DNA of 64,000 bases from CAVQBP01 sp964448105 (GTDB lineage Bacteria > Bacteroidota > Ignavibacteria > Ignavibacteriales > Ignavibacteriaceae), in NCBI GenBank assembly GCA_964448105.1, contig CAYUVK010000006.1, forward strand, positions 1 to 64,000. The letters run 5' to 3'. The translations under genes and the position numbers were made by a program. Below the pieces are notes generated by a model. That model ran no database searches. It was given only the letters and a program-made list of their open reading frames with translations, and was not told the origin of the DNA. This document shows positions 42,466-51,725 of the stretch, in pieces. Within the stretch, counting starts at the first letter, position 1. Each line of letters opens with the position of its first letter.

Positions 42466-44013
42466 TTAGTCTTTATACTCAAATCCATTCTTTTTTAAAT
42501 TCTCTTTTACTTCTTTAATAGTGAATTCCTTTAGTGTCATTCCACACAAAGGACATGTTCCCGGTTCATCGGAAATAACATTCCAGTCCATTATATCTTC
42601 GTAAAGCTTTCCATCTTTATTTTTATCAATTGCAGAAAGATCGATTGTGCCTTTTCTTATCCGCGGATCAGTCATTTCAGTGTTATCTTTTTTGTCCATA
42701 TCTTTCATCGAATTCACATTATCATTTTTCATTTTCGTCGTATCTTTTTTAGCGGCGCTACTAAATTGTGACAAAGCAGCTCTCAGATTACTTTCCGAAT
42801 CGATTAGGAATTGTGCGGATGTTACAATTGTTTCCCCTGCAGATATTCCCTTTAGAACCTGGTAATAACCATTGGAATAATCACCAAGAGTTATTTCCAT
42901 AGGTTTGAATTTACCATTACCCAGATCGAGTATTACAATATTTTTTTGACCGTTTCTCAGCACAGCCTGTTCGGGAACAGCAGGATAATTTCCAAGACTT
43001 TTTCCTTTTATAACTATGTTAGCAAACATCGAAGGCTTCAATTCATTATTATAATTAGGAATATCAAACCTGACTTTTACTGTTCTTGTTTTGTTATCAA
43101 GAGTCGGATAGATAAAAGAAATTTTACTCTTAAAAGTTTTCCCCGGTAAAAAATTAAAAGTAATATCAGCACGTGAACCCAATTTTACTTTAGGCAATTC
43201 ATATTCATAAATATCTGCTGTTAACCATAAATTCGAAAGGTCTGCAATATGCAGCAAAGAAGCACCAGCCATAACTTTCTGACCCTCTACAACATTCTTC
43301 ATTATAACTGTTCCACCCTGCTGGGCATAAAGAGTCATATAGGTTTTTACAACTTTTGTCTCTTTTATCCTTTCAATTTCACTTTCAGGGATTTCAAGTA
43401 ATTCCAATTTTCTAACAGCGTTCTTTAATAATTCATCCCCGCTTGCTGCAGCTTCACTAATGGTAGAATTTTTTACAGTAGATTGATAAGAAAGTGCTGT
43501 CAATAGTTCTTGTTCTGCGGCTACAAGTTCAGGAGAATAAATATCCATCAATTTTTCACCTTTATTTACTACTTGCCCGGTATAATTAACATAAAGCTTC
43601 TGCACCCAGCCGCTTACTCTTGTAGTTACCATATATTCATTCTGCTCATTAACAGTGAGTATACCATTTGTAACTACCTGGGAACTTAAATCTTTATTTT
43701 CAACTACAGCAGTTTTTACATTCATATTTTGCTGAACTGCACCGCTGATAGTTACTATACCATTTCCTGAAGCTTCATCTTCATAAACCGGTACCAAATC
43801 CATTCCCATTTTTGATTTCCCCGGGTGATCATAAACCTCGCTTGGATTCATGGGAGCACGCCAGTAGAGAACTTTTCTCTCTTTTTGTGCCGTTTGTGTG
43901 GAACTGTTATTCATAGCAGAAGAACTATTATTACCTGAACTTCTAAGCCATAGATATGAAATCACCGCTATTATTATTACTAGTATTCCGATAATTATGT
44001 TTTGTATTTTCAC
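42466..44013 (-). CDS. cusB: CusB-type periplasmic adaptor with extra metal-binding ends
   Basis: 515 residues. N-terminal anchor, then a heavy-metal-binding segment LYWRAPMNPSEVYDHPGKSK followed by MGMDLVPVY (the copper adaptor signature). The barrel-sandwich and hairpin core (about 90-400) is standard membrane-fusion protein: VSGWVQKLYV, GEKLMDIYSPELVAAEQE and LNWLTADIYEYELPKV-like blocks. The C-terminal 70 residues are a CPLCGM domain, the one found free at 38301. The longest frame starts at a TTG (44028), but GGAG eight bases before the GTG at 44013 supports that start, which directly opens the membrane anchor. Confidence 0.92.
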   Translation of the reverse strand: MKIQNIIIGILVIIIAVISYLWLRSSGNNSSSAMNNSSTQTAQKERKVLYWRAPMNPSEVYDHPGKSKMGMDLVPVYEDEASGNGIVTISGAVQQNMNVKTAVVENKDLSSQVVTNGILTVNEQNEYMVTTRVSGWVQKLYVNYTGQVVNKGEKLMDIYSPELVAAEQELLTALSYQSTVKNSTISEAAASGDELLKNAVRKLELLEIPESEIERIKETKVVKTYMTLYAQQGGTVIMKNVVEGQKVMAGASLLHIADLSNLWLTADIYEYELPKVKLGSRADITFNFLPGKTFKSKISFIYPTLDNKTRTVKVRFDIPNYNNELKPSMFANIVIKGKSLGNYPAVPEQAVLRNGQKNIVILDLGNGKFKPMEITLGDYSNGYYQVLKGISAGETIVTSAQFLIDSESNLRAALSQFSSAAKKDTTKMKNDNVNSMKDMDKKDNTEMTDPRIRKGTIDLSAIDKNKDGKLYEDIMDWNVISDEPGTCPLCGMTLKEFTIKEVKENLKKNGFEYKD

Positions 44014-44049
44014 TTTATTATTCTCCAATTTAATAGGCTTTAGACTATA

Positions 44050-45318
44050 TTATTTACTTAAACTTGTTCCTGTTAAGAATTTTAATTCTTCAATCTCTTT
44101 TAGATAATCTGTTTTTAACCTGTATAAACTTGTTTCCACCTGATACAATTTATTTTGTGCATCAATCACATTTATAAAATCAATTTGACCTACCTGGTAG
44201 CTGGATAGAGCCGCTGAATATGTTTGTTGTGCCTGAAGCAGTTGAGCTTCTTCAACTAATCTAATTCTTTCCTTCAGAGAGTTTAACTTTGAAACCGCTG
44301 TCCCAAAATTGCCGTTAAGCATTTGCAAGGAGAGATTATATTGTTCACGATACATATCCTGCATTGCTTCCGTCTCTTCAACTTTTGAGGAAACTTTTCC
44401 GCCGTAATTAAGAGGAAGAGATATACCTACCATAAATGAAGTAAAATCTGCAAGAGGTGTATTTGTTTTTGCTATTCTATCTCTTTGGGAATATTGAACT
44501 AAAACGTTAAAATTCGGAAGGAAATCATACTTTGCCAGCTTTTCCTGCAGTTCGGCTTTTTCCCTTGCTAATTCAATCCCGGTAAGAAATGGTCTATTTT
44601 GCACAGCTAATGAATCAAGCTGTTTCTGAGAAAATTTATAATATTGGATTGCAGGAAGATTGCCTGTAATAATAGGAACATCTTGAGATCTCAACAACTG
44701 GGCATTTATCACAGCGGTAACTGAGTTCTCTTTATTTATTAATTCTTCTATTTTATCGTTCAAATTGGTTATTTCTAATTCAACTTTGAACAAATTCTGC
44801 TGGCTTGCTTTTGCAACCGAATAATTTATCCTGACAACTTTAGCTATCTCATTGAGCAATTTTAAGTTTTCATTTGCAACGGCAATTGCTTTCCGAACAT
44901 AAATCAATTCGTAATAATTTTGAGAGACATTTTTTATTATTTCATTTTTAGCATCATCTACTTCCTGCTTTACAATTTCAGCACCTTTTTCAGTTACATC
45001 AGCCATAGAACCCAATTTCCCCGGAAAAGGAATTGCCTGGCTTAATCCAATAATTTTACCTGTCATCGGTTCTTGAGTAAAAGAAAATGAGTTGGTTGGT
45101 AAATTTGCTAAACCTAGAGTAAGCATTGGATCCGGCAGGTTTGAATTGATATTTATATAGCTTTCTGCGGCCGAATATTTTGATTGCAGCATTTTAAGCT
45201 TTGGGCTAACATTTAATGCCTGGCTTATCAAAGAATCAAGAGTATTTTGCTGAGCAAAAATGGTTAATGGAATAATACTCAATAAAATGAATAGACATAT
45301 ATTTTTTATATTAATCAT
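44050..45318 (-). CDS. cusC: TolC/CusC-type outer-membrane efflux protein
   Basis: 422 residues with signal peptide (NICLFILLSIIPLTIFAQ). Coiled-coil-rich OEP repeats twice: SQAIPFPGKLGSMADVTEKG, ELIYVRKAIAVANENLKLL, and in the second half FMVGISLPLNYGGKVSSKVE, ALSSYQVGQIDFINVIDAQ. This is the outer-membrane exit duct of the RND pump. First gene of the cusCBA run, 37 bases before cusB. Confidence 0.9.
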   Translation of the reverse strand: MINIKNICLFILLSIIPLTIFAQQNTLDSLISQALNVSPKLKMLQSKYSAAESYININSNLPDPMLTLGLANLPTNSFSFTQEPMTGKIIGLSQAIPFPGKLGSMADVTEKGAEIVKQEVDDAKNEIIKNVSQNYYELIYVRKAIAVANENLKLLNEIAKVVRINYSVAKASQQNLFKVELEITNLNDKIEELINKENSVTAVINAQLLRSQDVPIITGNLPAIQYYKFSQKQLDSLAVQNRPFLTGIELAREKAELQEKLAKYDFLPNFNVLVQYSQRDRIAKTNTPLADFTSFMVGISLPLNYGGKVSSKVEETEAMQDMYREQYNLSLQMLNGNFGTAVSKLNSLKERIRLVEEAQLLQAQQTYSAALSSYQVGQIDFINVIDAQNKLYQVETSLYRLKTDYLKEIEELKFLTGTSLSK

Positions 45319-45427
45319 AGATATTTTCCTTAACAGATATATTTATCTTTTTGAAAGAAATAATGAACAACATGAGAAGATTTTTCAAAGACAGAAAAAT
45401 CCTATAGAATCGAAGAGATGGTTAAGA

Positions 45428-45844
45428 TCAGATTAAGAGAATTGAATTGTCAAGATAGATATGGTTACTAAATTGTGTTGGAGGAGATATATCGTTAAAA
45501 TATTTAACTGAATTTGTGAATAAATTATTACTTTCTGACAAGTTAAAATTTATGATTACAATAATGATTTGATTCAGGTTATGTTTATGAACATCTACCT
45601 GTAAATATTTATCGGAGATGGACTTATCAACTATTTCCGTTTTACAGCAATCTTCTTTATTGAATTCAGTTTTTATTGAAACCGGGTGGTTTTCATTTTC
45701 ACATGCATTATCTTTTGAATGCATTTCACATGATTCTGACCGGGATTCATCCATCATTGTGCATAGGTTAACAGATAATGGTAATCCAGTTGTAGAAACA
45801 AAGAATAGTAAAATTAACGATATAACAGCGATTTTCTTTTTCAT
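45428..45844 (-). CDS. Small membrane protein of the HYC_CC_PP type
   Basis: 138 residues: signal or anchor (ISLILLFFVSTTGLPLSV) then NLCTMMDESRSESCEM, KEDCCKTEIVD with a CC pair, and a late SPPTQF. This Cys, CC and PP spacing recalls the HYC_CC_PP family that neighbours copper genes in Bacteroidota, although the HYC triplet is degenerate here. It precedes cusC by about 110 bases in the same direction. Role unknown; likely periplasmic metal handling. The palindrome TTGCATATATGCAA lies 33 bases before its start. Confidence 0.6.
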   Translation of the reverse strand: MKKKIAVISLILLFFVSTTGLPLSVNLCTMMDESRSESCEMHSKDNACENENHPVSIKTEFNKEDCCKTEIVDKSISDKYLQVDVHKHNLNQIIIVIINFNLSESNNLFTNSVKYFNDISPPTQFSNHIYLDNSILLI

Positions 45845-45876
45845 AATCTCTTAAGAATATCAATATAAGTGCCAAT

Positions 45877-45890
45877 TTGCATATATGCAA
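45877..45890. promoter_or_regulatory. 14-bp palindrome, candidate metal-regulator operator
   Basis: TTGCATATATGCAA is a perfect palindrome 33 bases ahead of the first gene of the copper run. Position and symmetry are those of an operator for a dimeric repressor or activator. No regulator gene lies in the operon, so the binding protein is unknown. Confidence 0.4.
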
Positions 45891-46084
45891 TGTATGGTGT
45901 CATCAATATAAAATTTTCTTAAAAATGAAAAAAATTATTAAATAATTCTCTCGATCAATTATGAATTATTGATAAGAGAACTTATAATTTTGATGATAAT
46001 TTGAAGAGCTAATATAAGTTCAAAAGAATATTTAATGTTATATTTTACTAAAAAAAATTTATAAAATTATAATATATCATATTC

Positions 46085-46726
46085 TTAGTTTTGTTTCCGT
46101 GAACTCGCATTTCTAACCAATTCAACTAATTCCTTTGGTGCTTTGGAAGGTGATCCTGCATCAAAAGGCGGAGCCGGATCATATTCGATTGCAAGCTGAA
46201 GAGCTTTTGCAAGAGTTTCATTTTTAATAAGATGAACTAATTTTAATGACATATCTATTCCTGCCGATACACCTGCAGAAGTAATTACTTTTCCGTCCTG
46301 AACATATCTCTCATCCACAACTTCCGCATCATATTTATTAAGCCTTTCAATATGATTCCAATGAGTTGTTGCTTTTAATCCTTTTAAAATTCCTGCTGCA
46401 CCCAGAAGCAGTGAACCGGTGCAAACCGATGCTGTATACTTGGTAGATTTATGCACCTGTTTAATCCATTCTAAAATTGTATTATTTTCAAGCAGATCAT
46501 CAACCCCTTTTCCACCCGGAATTAAAAGTATATCTGCACGTGTAAAATCTTTAATGGAATGTTCGGCAAGTAGTTTTAATCCTCCCGTGGAAGTTTTTAG
46601 ACCGGTTTCATTTGAAACAAAAAATATTTCTACAGCGGGGATTCTCGATAATACCTCAAATGGACCAACAGCATCCAAGGCCGTAATATTATCAAATAAA
46701 AGAATTACAATTTTGGTTTTATCCAT
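46085..46726 (-). CDS. DJ-1/PfpI family protein (isonitrile hydratase-like)
   Basis: 213 residues, single domain. The nucleophile elbow SVCTGSLLLGAAGILKG (Cys about 102), DILLIPGGKGVDD and ATTHWNHIERL match the isonitrile hydratase/transcription-regulator-like subgroup of the DJ-1 superfamily, with Glu of the catalytic dyad probably in DAVGPFE. No AraC-type HTH follows, so it is the free enzyme form. Substrate is not determined by sequence. Monocistronic. Confidence 0.87.
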   Translation of the reverse strand: MDKTKIVILLFDNITALDAVGPFEVLSRIPAVEIFFVSNETGLKTSTGGLKLLAEHSIKDFTRADILLIPGGKGVDDLLENNTILEWIKQVHKSTKYTASVCTGSLLLGAAGILKGLKATTHWNHIERLNKYDAEVVDERYVQDGKVITSAGVSAGIDMSLKLVHLIKNETLAKALQLAIEYDPAPPFDAGSPSKAPKELVELVRNASSRKQN

Positions 46727-46808
46727 TTATATAACCTTGTTTTAGGAATTTGAAATTTTCAATCTTATTTGTAATTAGAATATGATTAAGATTAATTGAA
46801 TTATTTAT

Positions 46809-47522
46809 TTATTTTTTATCATTTAATAGCTTAAATTTTTGCAGCACTTGCACAACATCTTTTTTATGATACCAATCAGTATAAACGAGTTCTAATTCTT
46901 TAACCCAAGTTTTTCCAAAATACTTATCTCTATTCATTTTCAAGAAATTGATAAAATTTTTTTTGTCTCTTAATTCCATTTTAAATCTTACAAGGGTACA
47001 ATGTACGGTTTTGATTTTATATCTCACATCAACAGAATTATATAGATTTCCTTTTTTAAATTTGTTCCGAAGATTATTACGCATAAGTTCTAATGCATTG
47101 TTCTTTGGGAAACCCTGGATTAAAATACACGAAGAAGAAGCTGTTATTCCTTTAAATTCTATTTCAAAAGGCCGGATATTCTTTATGCTATTTCCAATAT
47201 AATTGATATAATCTTGTACATGGATTTTGGATAAATTAAACTCTGAGCTGCAATTAATAATGGATAAAGCCGTAACATGAATTTCATCCGGTTTATAAAA
47301 ATATTGTCCCAGTTCAATAGTTTTAATTTCTTCAATAAACTTATTAAAATTATTTAATATGATCTTATCAGGTTTTGCTTGCAGTGTTATACCTCTCCGC
47401 GAATCATTGGGATCATCAATAAAACGGTCAAATTCCAGTTCATCTTTTTTAAATGCTTCCAACGCATTATCCCACATTTTATTATATATTGATTTTATCA
47501 GCAGGTTAAATTTCCTTCGCAA
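46809..47522 (-). CDS. 2H phosphoesterase (2'-5' RNA ligase-like)
   Basis: Up to 237 residues. Two HXT motifs, HVTALSII (about 93) and HCTLVRF (about 183), define the 2H fold that cleaves or joins 2'-5' or cyclic phosphodiesters. Flanking blocks: ITLQAKPDKI and FEIEFKGITASSSCILIQGF. The frame begins with TTG at 47522; the first ATG is at 47477, and no strong ribosome site decides between them. No neighbouring partner. Confidence 0.75.
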   Translation of the reverse strand: MRRKFNLLIKSIYNKMWDNALEAFKKDELEFDRFIDDPNDSRRGITLQAKPDKIILNNFNKFIEEIKTIELGQYFYKPDEIHVTALSIINCSSEFNLSKIHVQDYINYIGNSIKNIRPFEIEFKGITASSSCILIQGFPKNNALELMRNNLRNKFKKGNLYNSVDVRYKIKTVHCTLVRFKMELRDKKNFINFLKMNRDKYFGKTWVKELELVYTDWYHKKDVVQVLQKFKLLNDKK

Positions 47523-47769
47523 TATTCATAACCGCGTACTATGTTTAAAATAAATATAAAGGTATTATAAAATAATAGATAATCCCTCAAGAGCAAGAGT
47601 AAGTTCAAGTGCAAGGACACAAATACTTACGCAAAAGTTAAAATCTAATTATATATAATAAGAACCGTGAGTAATTCGGTAAAGATTTTTTCAATATTTT
47701 TTGTTAAATCAAAACTTCTTATTTATAAAATCGATAAATTACTGTATCTAAATCCAGGAGGAATTTAAA

Positions 47770-50610
47770 ATGTATACAGCTATCATATTTGCGCTTATCG
47801 CAATCACAGCATTCTTTATAATTTCAGGATTTAGAAAAGGAAAACGGAGCAGAATAATTATAGGTGCTTTAATTGGATTTCTTACTTGGTACCTCTTTTG
47901 GTTTATGGATTTTTGGGGAGATGCTCTCTGGTTCTTTTCCCTGGGATATGGGAACAGGTTCTGGACTGTTATTCTCGCAAAGGCTATTTTTTTCGTTGTT
48001 GGAGTACTTTTCGGTGGTTTGTTTCTTTATACTTTAACACTCAGCTTATCGTCAGCTAAAAAGTATATTAAGATTGTTGCAATATTAGCAGGTGCTTTCG
48101 CCGGGGGAGTTTGGGGATTATCCAACTGGGAAGTAATTCTAAAATTTATAAATAGTGTTCCCTCAAGTATAAGCGATCCTATTTTAAATAAAAACGTTGG
48201 CTTCTACCTTTTTATATTACCTTTTCTCAATAATATATACGGTCTCTTAATTTCTCTTTCAATTATTGGATTAGCTGCTTGCGTCATTACAATTTTCTTC
48301 TGGTTTGATGGAAAAAACATTTTGGTTCAACCCCCTGCCGGGGATGATAAGGCGTTATCACGAATATATAAACCTTTATTTATAAATGCTTCCATTTTTA
48401 TATTTATTCTTGCCTTTGGAAAGTACCTGAGCAGGTTTAATTTAATGTATTCATCAACCGGGGTTGTATTTGGTCCCGTCTGGACTGATGTAAATATTCT
48501 TTTACCTGCTTACAATATTATAATAATTTTAACTCTGTTAACTGGGCTGACATTATTAATTACACCGTTAAGAAATCTTTTAAGAAAAATTTTAGAAAGA
48601 TTTAAAATATACGGAAGCAGATTTTATTCTTCAGTTTTTTTTGCTGCCGGCATTTTTATAATTGTTACCTGGTTTTTGGGTTTAACATTAATTCCCGGCA
48701 TATTCCAATGGATTATTGTTACTCCAAATGAAATAACTTATGAAAAGCCGTACATCATGAATAATATTAAATATACAAGGTATGGATTTAAGCTAAACGA
48801 TATAGAATCAAAGCAGTACCCTGTTTCTGGCGGCTTCACACAGCAAACTGTAAATGATAACAAGCAAATATTTTCAAATGTAAGGCTTTGGGATTGGAGA
48901 GCATTGGATGCGGTATTCAAACAATTCCAGGAATTCCGTCTTTATTATGAATTTAAAGATGTTGATTTAGACCGGTACACTTTTGATAGTACTTACAGAC
49001 AGGTAATGATTTCTGCAAGAGAAATCCAGCCTAATAGTTTACCTCAGCAAAGCCAGACTTTTGTAAACAAACGATTCCAATATACACATGGTTACGGTGT
49101 TACTTTAACAACAGTAAGTGATTTCACTGACCAGGGTTTACCTAATTTGCTGATTAAGGATATTCCCCCTGTTAGTAAATATCCCGCACTCGATGTGACC
49201 CAGCCAAGAATTTATTACGGTGAGGTAACGAACAGTTATGTAGTAGTTAATTCCCAGGAAAAAGAATTTGATTATCCCAGCGGGGAAGATAATATGTACA
49301 ACAAGTATGATGGGAAAGGCGGAGTTAAACTTTCCAATATCTGGCTAAAGTTTTTATATGGATGGAAATTCGGCGGTTCGCAATTTTTCTTTTCAAGTTA
49401 TACTACAGATCAAAGCCGTATACTTTTTTATAGACAAATTGAAGAACGTGTAAAAAACCTGGCCCCGTTTCTTCATTTTGACCAGGACCCGTATGTAGTT
49501 CTTGCAAACGGAAAGCTTTACTGGATTATTGATGCATATACTACTTCGGATTATTATCCATACAGCCAGCCGTATTCTTCAGCTGAAACTATTGAGTACA
49601 GTCAAGGAGACAATGCTACCGAATTGCATAGCAATACTGTTCCTTATCTAAACGGAGTAAATTATGTCCGCAATTCCGTTAAAGCAGTTGTTGATGCATA
49701 TAACGGCTCTGTTGATTTTTATATTGTTGATAAAGAGGACCCGGTTATAAATGTGTGGAATAATATTTTCCCGAGCATGTTTAAAACTAAAGATGAAATG
49801 CCTAAAGATTTGCTCGCTCATATAAGGTATCCTATAGATTTTCTACTTGTGCAGGGATTAGTTTATGCAAAATACCATATGACCGACCCGACAGTCTTTT
49901 ATAACCAGGAAGATCTCTGGATTCGAGCAACTGAAAAATATTACAGCCAAATTCAGCCGGTACAACCGTATTATATTATGTGGCAGTTTCCTGATTCAAA
50001 AAAACCACAGTTTGTTTTGATCTTGCCATTCACTCCAAAAAACCGGCAGGTAATGATAGGCTGGATTGCCGGTATGTGCGACGGAGATAATTACGGAAGA
50101 TTTTTAGCTTATCAATTTCCAAAAGACAAGCTTGTACTTGGTCCCCAGCAGATTGAAACAAAGATTGACCAGGACAGCTTCTTATCCGGGCAATTAACTC
50201 TATGGGATCAGCGGGGTTCAAATGTAATACGGGGGAATGTACTTGCTATCCCTGTCGAGAAAACATTGTTTTATGTTGAACCTATTTACCTTCAATCTGA
50301 AACTGCAGCATACCCCGAACTTCGATTAGTTGCGGTAATGCATGGTGAAGATTTAAGTTATGCGCCCTCATTCGATCAGGCATTGCAGGGATTATTCTCA
50401 AAAACTAAACCGCAAATTGCGGCACAAACAACAACAACCTCAAAAGAAGCTGTTGCAGAAAGTAGGACTGTTAAACAACAGATACAAAATGCAAATGATG
50501 CTTTTGAAAATTATTTGAAATATCTCGGTCAAAAGAAGTTTAATGACGCTGCCAATGAACTTCAAAAATTACAGCAATCTTTGAAACAATTGGAAGAAGG
50601 AAATAAATAA
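47770..50610 (+). CDS. UPF0182 family membrane protein
   Basis: 946 residues. Seven hydrophobic helices in the first 330 residues, beginning with YTAIIFALIAITAFFIISGF, are followed by a long extracytoplasmic domain with the highly conserved UPF0182 blocks RLWDWRALDAVFKQFQEFR, RQVMISAREI, THGYGVTLTTVSDF and GQLTLWDQRGSNVIRGN. The C-terminus is Gln/Ala-rich coiled coil. The family occurs in cyanobacteria, actinobacteria and others; function is unknown. RBS AGGAGG precedes the ATG at an ideal distance. Confidence 0.93.
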   Translation: MYTAIIFALIAITAFFIISGFRKGKRSRIIIGALIGFLTWYLFWFMDFWGDALWFFSLGYGNRFWTVILAKAIFFVVGVLFGGLFLYTLTLSLSSAKKYIKIVAILAGAFAGGVWGLSNWEVILKFINSVPSSISDPILNKNVGFYLFILPFLNNIYGLLISLSIIGLAACVITIFFWFDGKNILVQPPAGDDKALSRIYKPLFINASIFIFILAFGKYLSRFNLMYSSTGVVFGPVWTDVNILLPAYNIIIILTLLTGLTLLITPLRNLLRKILERFKIYGSRFYSSVFFAAGIFIIVTWFLGLTLIPGIFQWIIVTPNEITYEKPYIMNNIKYTRYGFKLNDIESKQYPVSGGFTQQTVNDNKQIFSNVRLWDWRALDAVFKQFQEFRLYYEFKDVDLDRYTFDSTYRQVMISAREIQPNSLPQQSQTFVNKRFQYTHGYGVTLTTVSDFTDQGLPNLLIKDIPPVSKYPALDVTQPRIYYGEVTNSYVVVNSQEKEFDYPSGEDNMYNKYDGKGGVKLSNIWLKFLYGWKFGGSQFFFSSYTTDQSRILFYRQIEERVKNLAPFLHFDQDPYVVLANGKLYWIIDAYTTSDYYPYSQPYSSAETIEYSQGDNATELHSNTVPYLNGVNYVRNSVKAVVDAYNGSVDFYIVDKEDPVINVWNNIFPSMFKTKDEMPKDLLAHIRYPIDFLLVQGLVYAKYHMTDPTVFYNQEDLWIRATEKYYSQIQPVQPYYIMWQFPDSKKPQFVLILPFTPKNRQVMIGWIAGMCDGDNYGRFLAYQFPKDKLVLGPQQIETKIDQDSFLSGQLTLWDQRGSNVIRGNVLAIPVEKTLFYVEPIYLQSETAAYPELRLVAVMHGEDLSYAPSFDQALQGLFSKTKPQIAAQTTTTSKEAVAESRTVKQQIQNANDAFENYLKYLGQKKFNDAANELQKLQQSLKQLEEGNK

Positions 50611-50640
50611 AAGAAAATTAATCATTAACAACTATAAAAA

Positions 50641-50682
50641 GTCGATATTTATTCAATAAATTAAATTGAATAAATAACCGAC
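50641..50682. terminator. Bidirectional terminator between convergent genes
   Basis: TATTTATTCAAT and ATTGAATAAATA make a perfect 12-bp stem, extended by GTCG/CGAC after a small bulge. It covers the stop codon of the permease gene at 50653 and lies 31 bases after the UPF0182 stop. It can end both transcripts. Confidence 0.65.
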
Positions 50683-51708
50683 AATAATTATACCTGCTGC
50701 CACAATTCCGACAAATACTATTATTAACCGGAGCTTTAAAACTTTTTTAAGAATGATTACCTCGGGTAATGATAGCCCGATTACACTCATCATAAATGCA
50801 AGCACCGTTCCGAGCGCCGCACCTTTTTCTAATAATGCCTGTACTATTGGAATTATTCCTGCAGCATTTGAATACATTGGAACTCCAATTATAACTGCAA
50901 TTGGTACGGACCACCAGGCGCTCTTCCCCATTAAAGCAGCCATAAAATTTTCGGGAACATAGCCATGAATTCCTGCTCCGACTGCAATACCGAGAATAAT
51001 GTATATCCAAACTTTTCCCACTATTTCTTTTACGGCATCTAAACCGGCAATAATTCTCTGTGCGAAAGGTTTGGCAGTTTGGGTTTCTTCCTTTTCCAGA
51101 TGATCGGCCTTAATTTGATAAACCCAACCCTCAACATATTTTTCTAGTTTTAACCTGCTTATAATATAACCTGAAATCATTGCAATAATTAAACCTGTAG
51201 ACATATAAATCAGTGCTGTTTCCCAGCCAAATAAACCGAATAAAAGAACCACAGCTACTTCGTTTATCATCGGTGCAGCAATTAAAAAAGAAAATGTTAC
51301 ACCGAGCGGTACACCGCTTTCGACAAATCCAAGAAATAACGGGATTGCCGAACAGGAACAAAACGGAGTTACAATACCTAGCATGCTTGCAAGAACATTT
51401 CCGGCAAAAAGCTTTTTACCGCCTAGCATTTTTCTAGTTCTTTCCGGAGAAAAATATGATCTGATTATCCCCACCGCAAAAACAATTAATATAAGAAGCA
51501 GCATAACCTTGGGAACTTCAAAAATAAAAAAGTTTATTGCACTTGTTAGATGAGAATCTCTTGGAAGATTAACTAAATCGTAAACAATCCAGTCTGTTAT
51601 GCTTTGAAGGCTTAAATAAAGAAGAAGCCATAAAGGCAGAAGTAAAAAAAGAATTGTAATTTTTACATTCTCTTTATTAATTAATTTAATTTCAACAAAC
51701 GAATTCAT
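50653..51708 (-). CDS. Permease of the YraQ/ArsP (DUF318) family
   Basis: 351 residues, eight or more helices in two repeats. The family signature CSCSAIPLFLGFVESGVPLG then TFSFLIAAPMINEVA is intact, and a second GIIPIVQALLEKG, GTVLAFMMSVIGLSLPE repeat follows. ArsP members export organoarsenicals such as roxarsone or MAs(III); others are of unknown substrate. It is the last gene of the ars operon, 18 bases after acr3, which supports an arsenical substrate here. CSC motif cysteines may bind the metalloid. Confidence 0.85.
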   Translation of the reverse strand: MNSFVEIKLINKENVKITILFLLLPLWLLLYLSLQSITDWIVYDLVNLPRDSHLTSAINFFIFEVPKVMLLLILIVFAVGIIRSYFSPERTRKMLGGKKLFAGNVLASMLGIVTPFCSCSAIPLFLGFVESGVPLGVTFSFLIAAPMINEVAVVLLFGLFGWETALIYMSTGLIIAMISGYIISRLKLEKYVEGWVYQIKADHLEKEETQTAKPFAQRIIAGLDAVKEIVGKVWIYIILGIAVGAGIHGYVPENFMAALMGKSAWWSVPIAVIIGVPMYSNAAGIIPIVQALLEKGAALGTVLAFMMSVIGLSLPEVIILKKVLKLRLIIVFVGIVAAGIIIVGYLFNLIY

Positions 51709-51725
51709 TTGAATTCCCCTTATTA

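Noticed and set aside
45855..45876. A sigma54 promoter (TGGCAC-N5-TTGAT on the minus strand) before the 45428 gene
   Set aside because: The -24 half is good, but the start site would fall only a few bases before the ATG and the -12 GC is missing.
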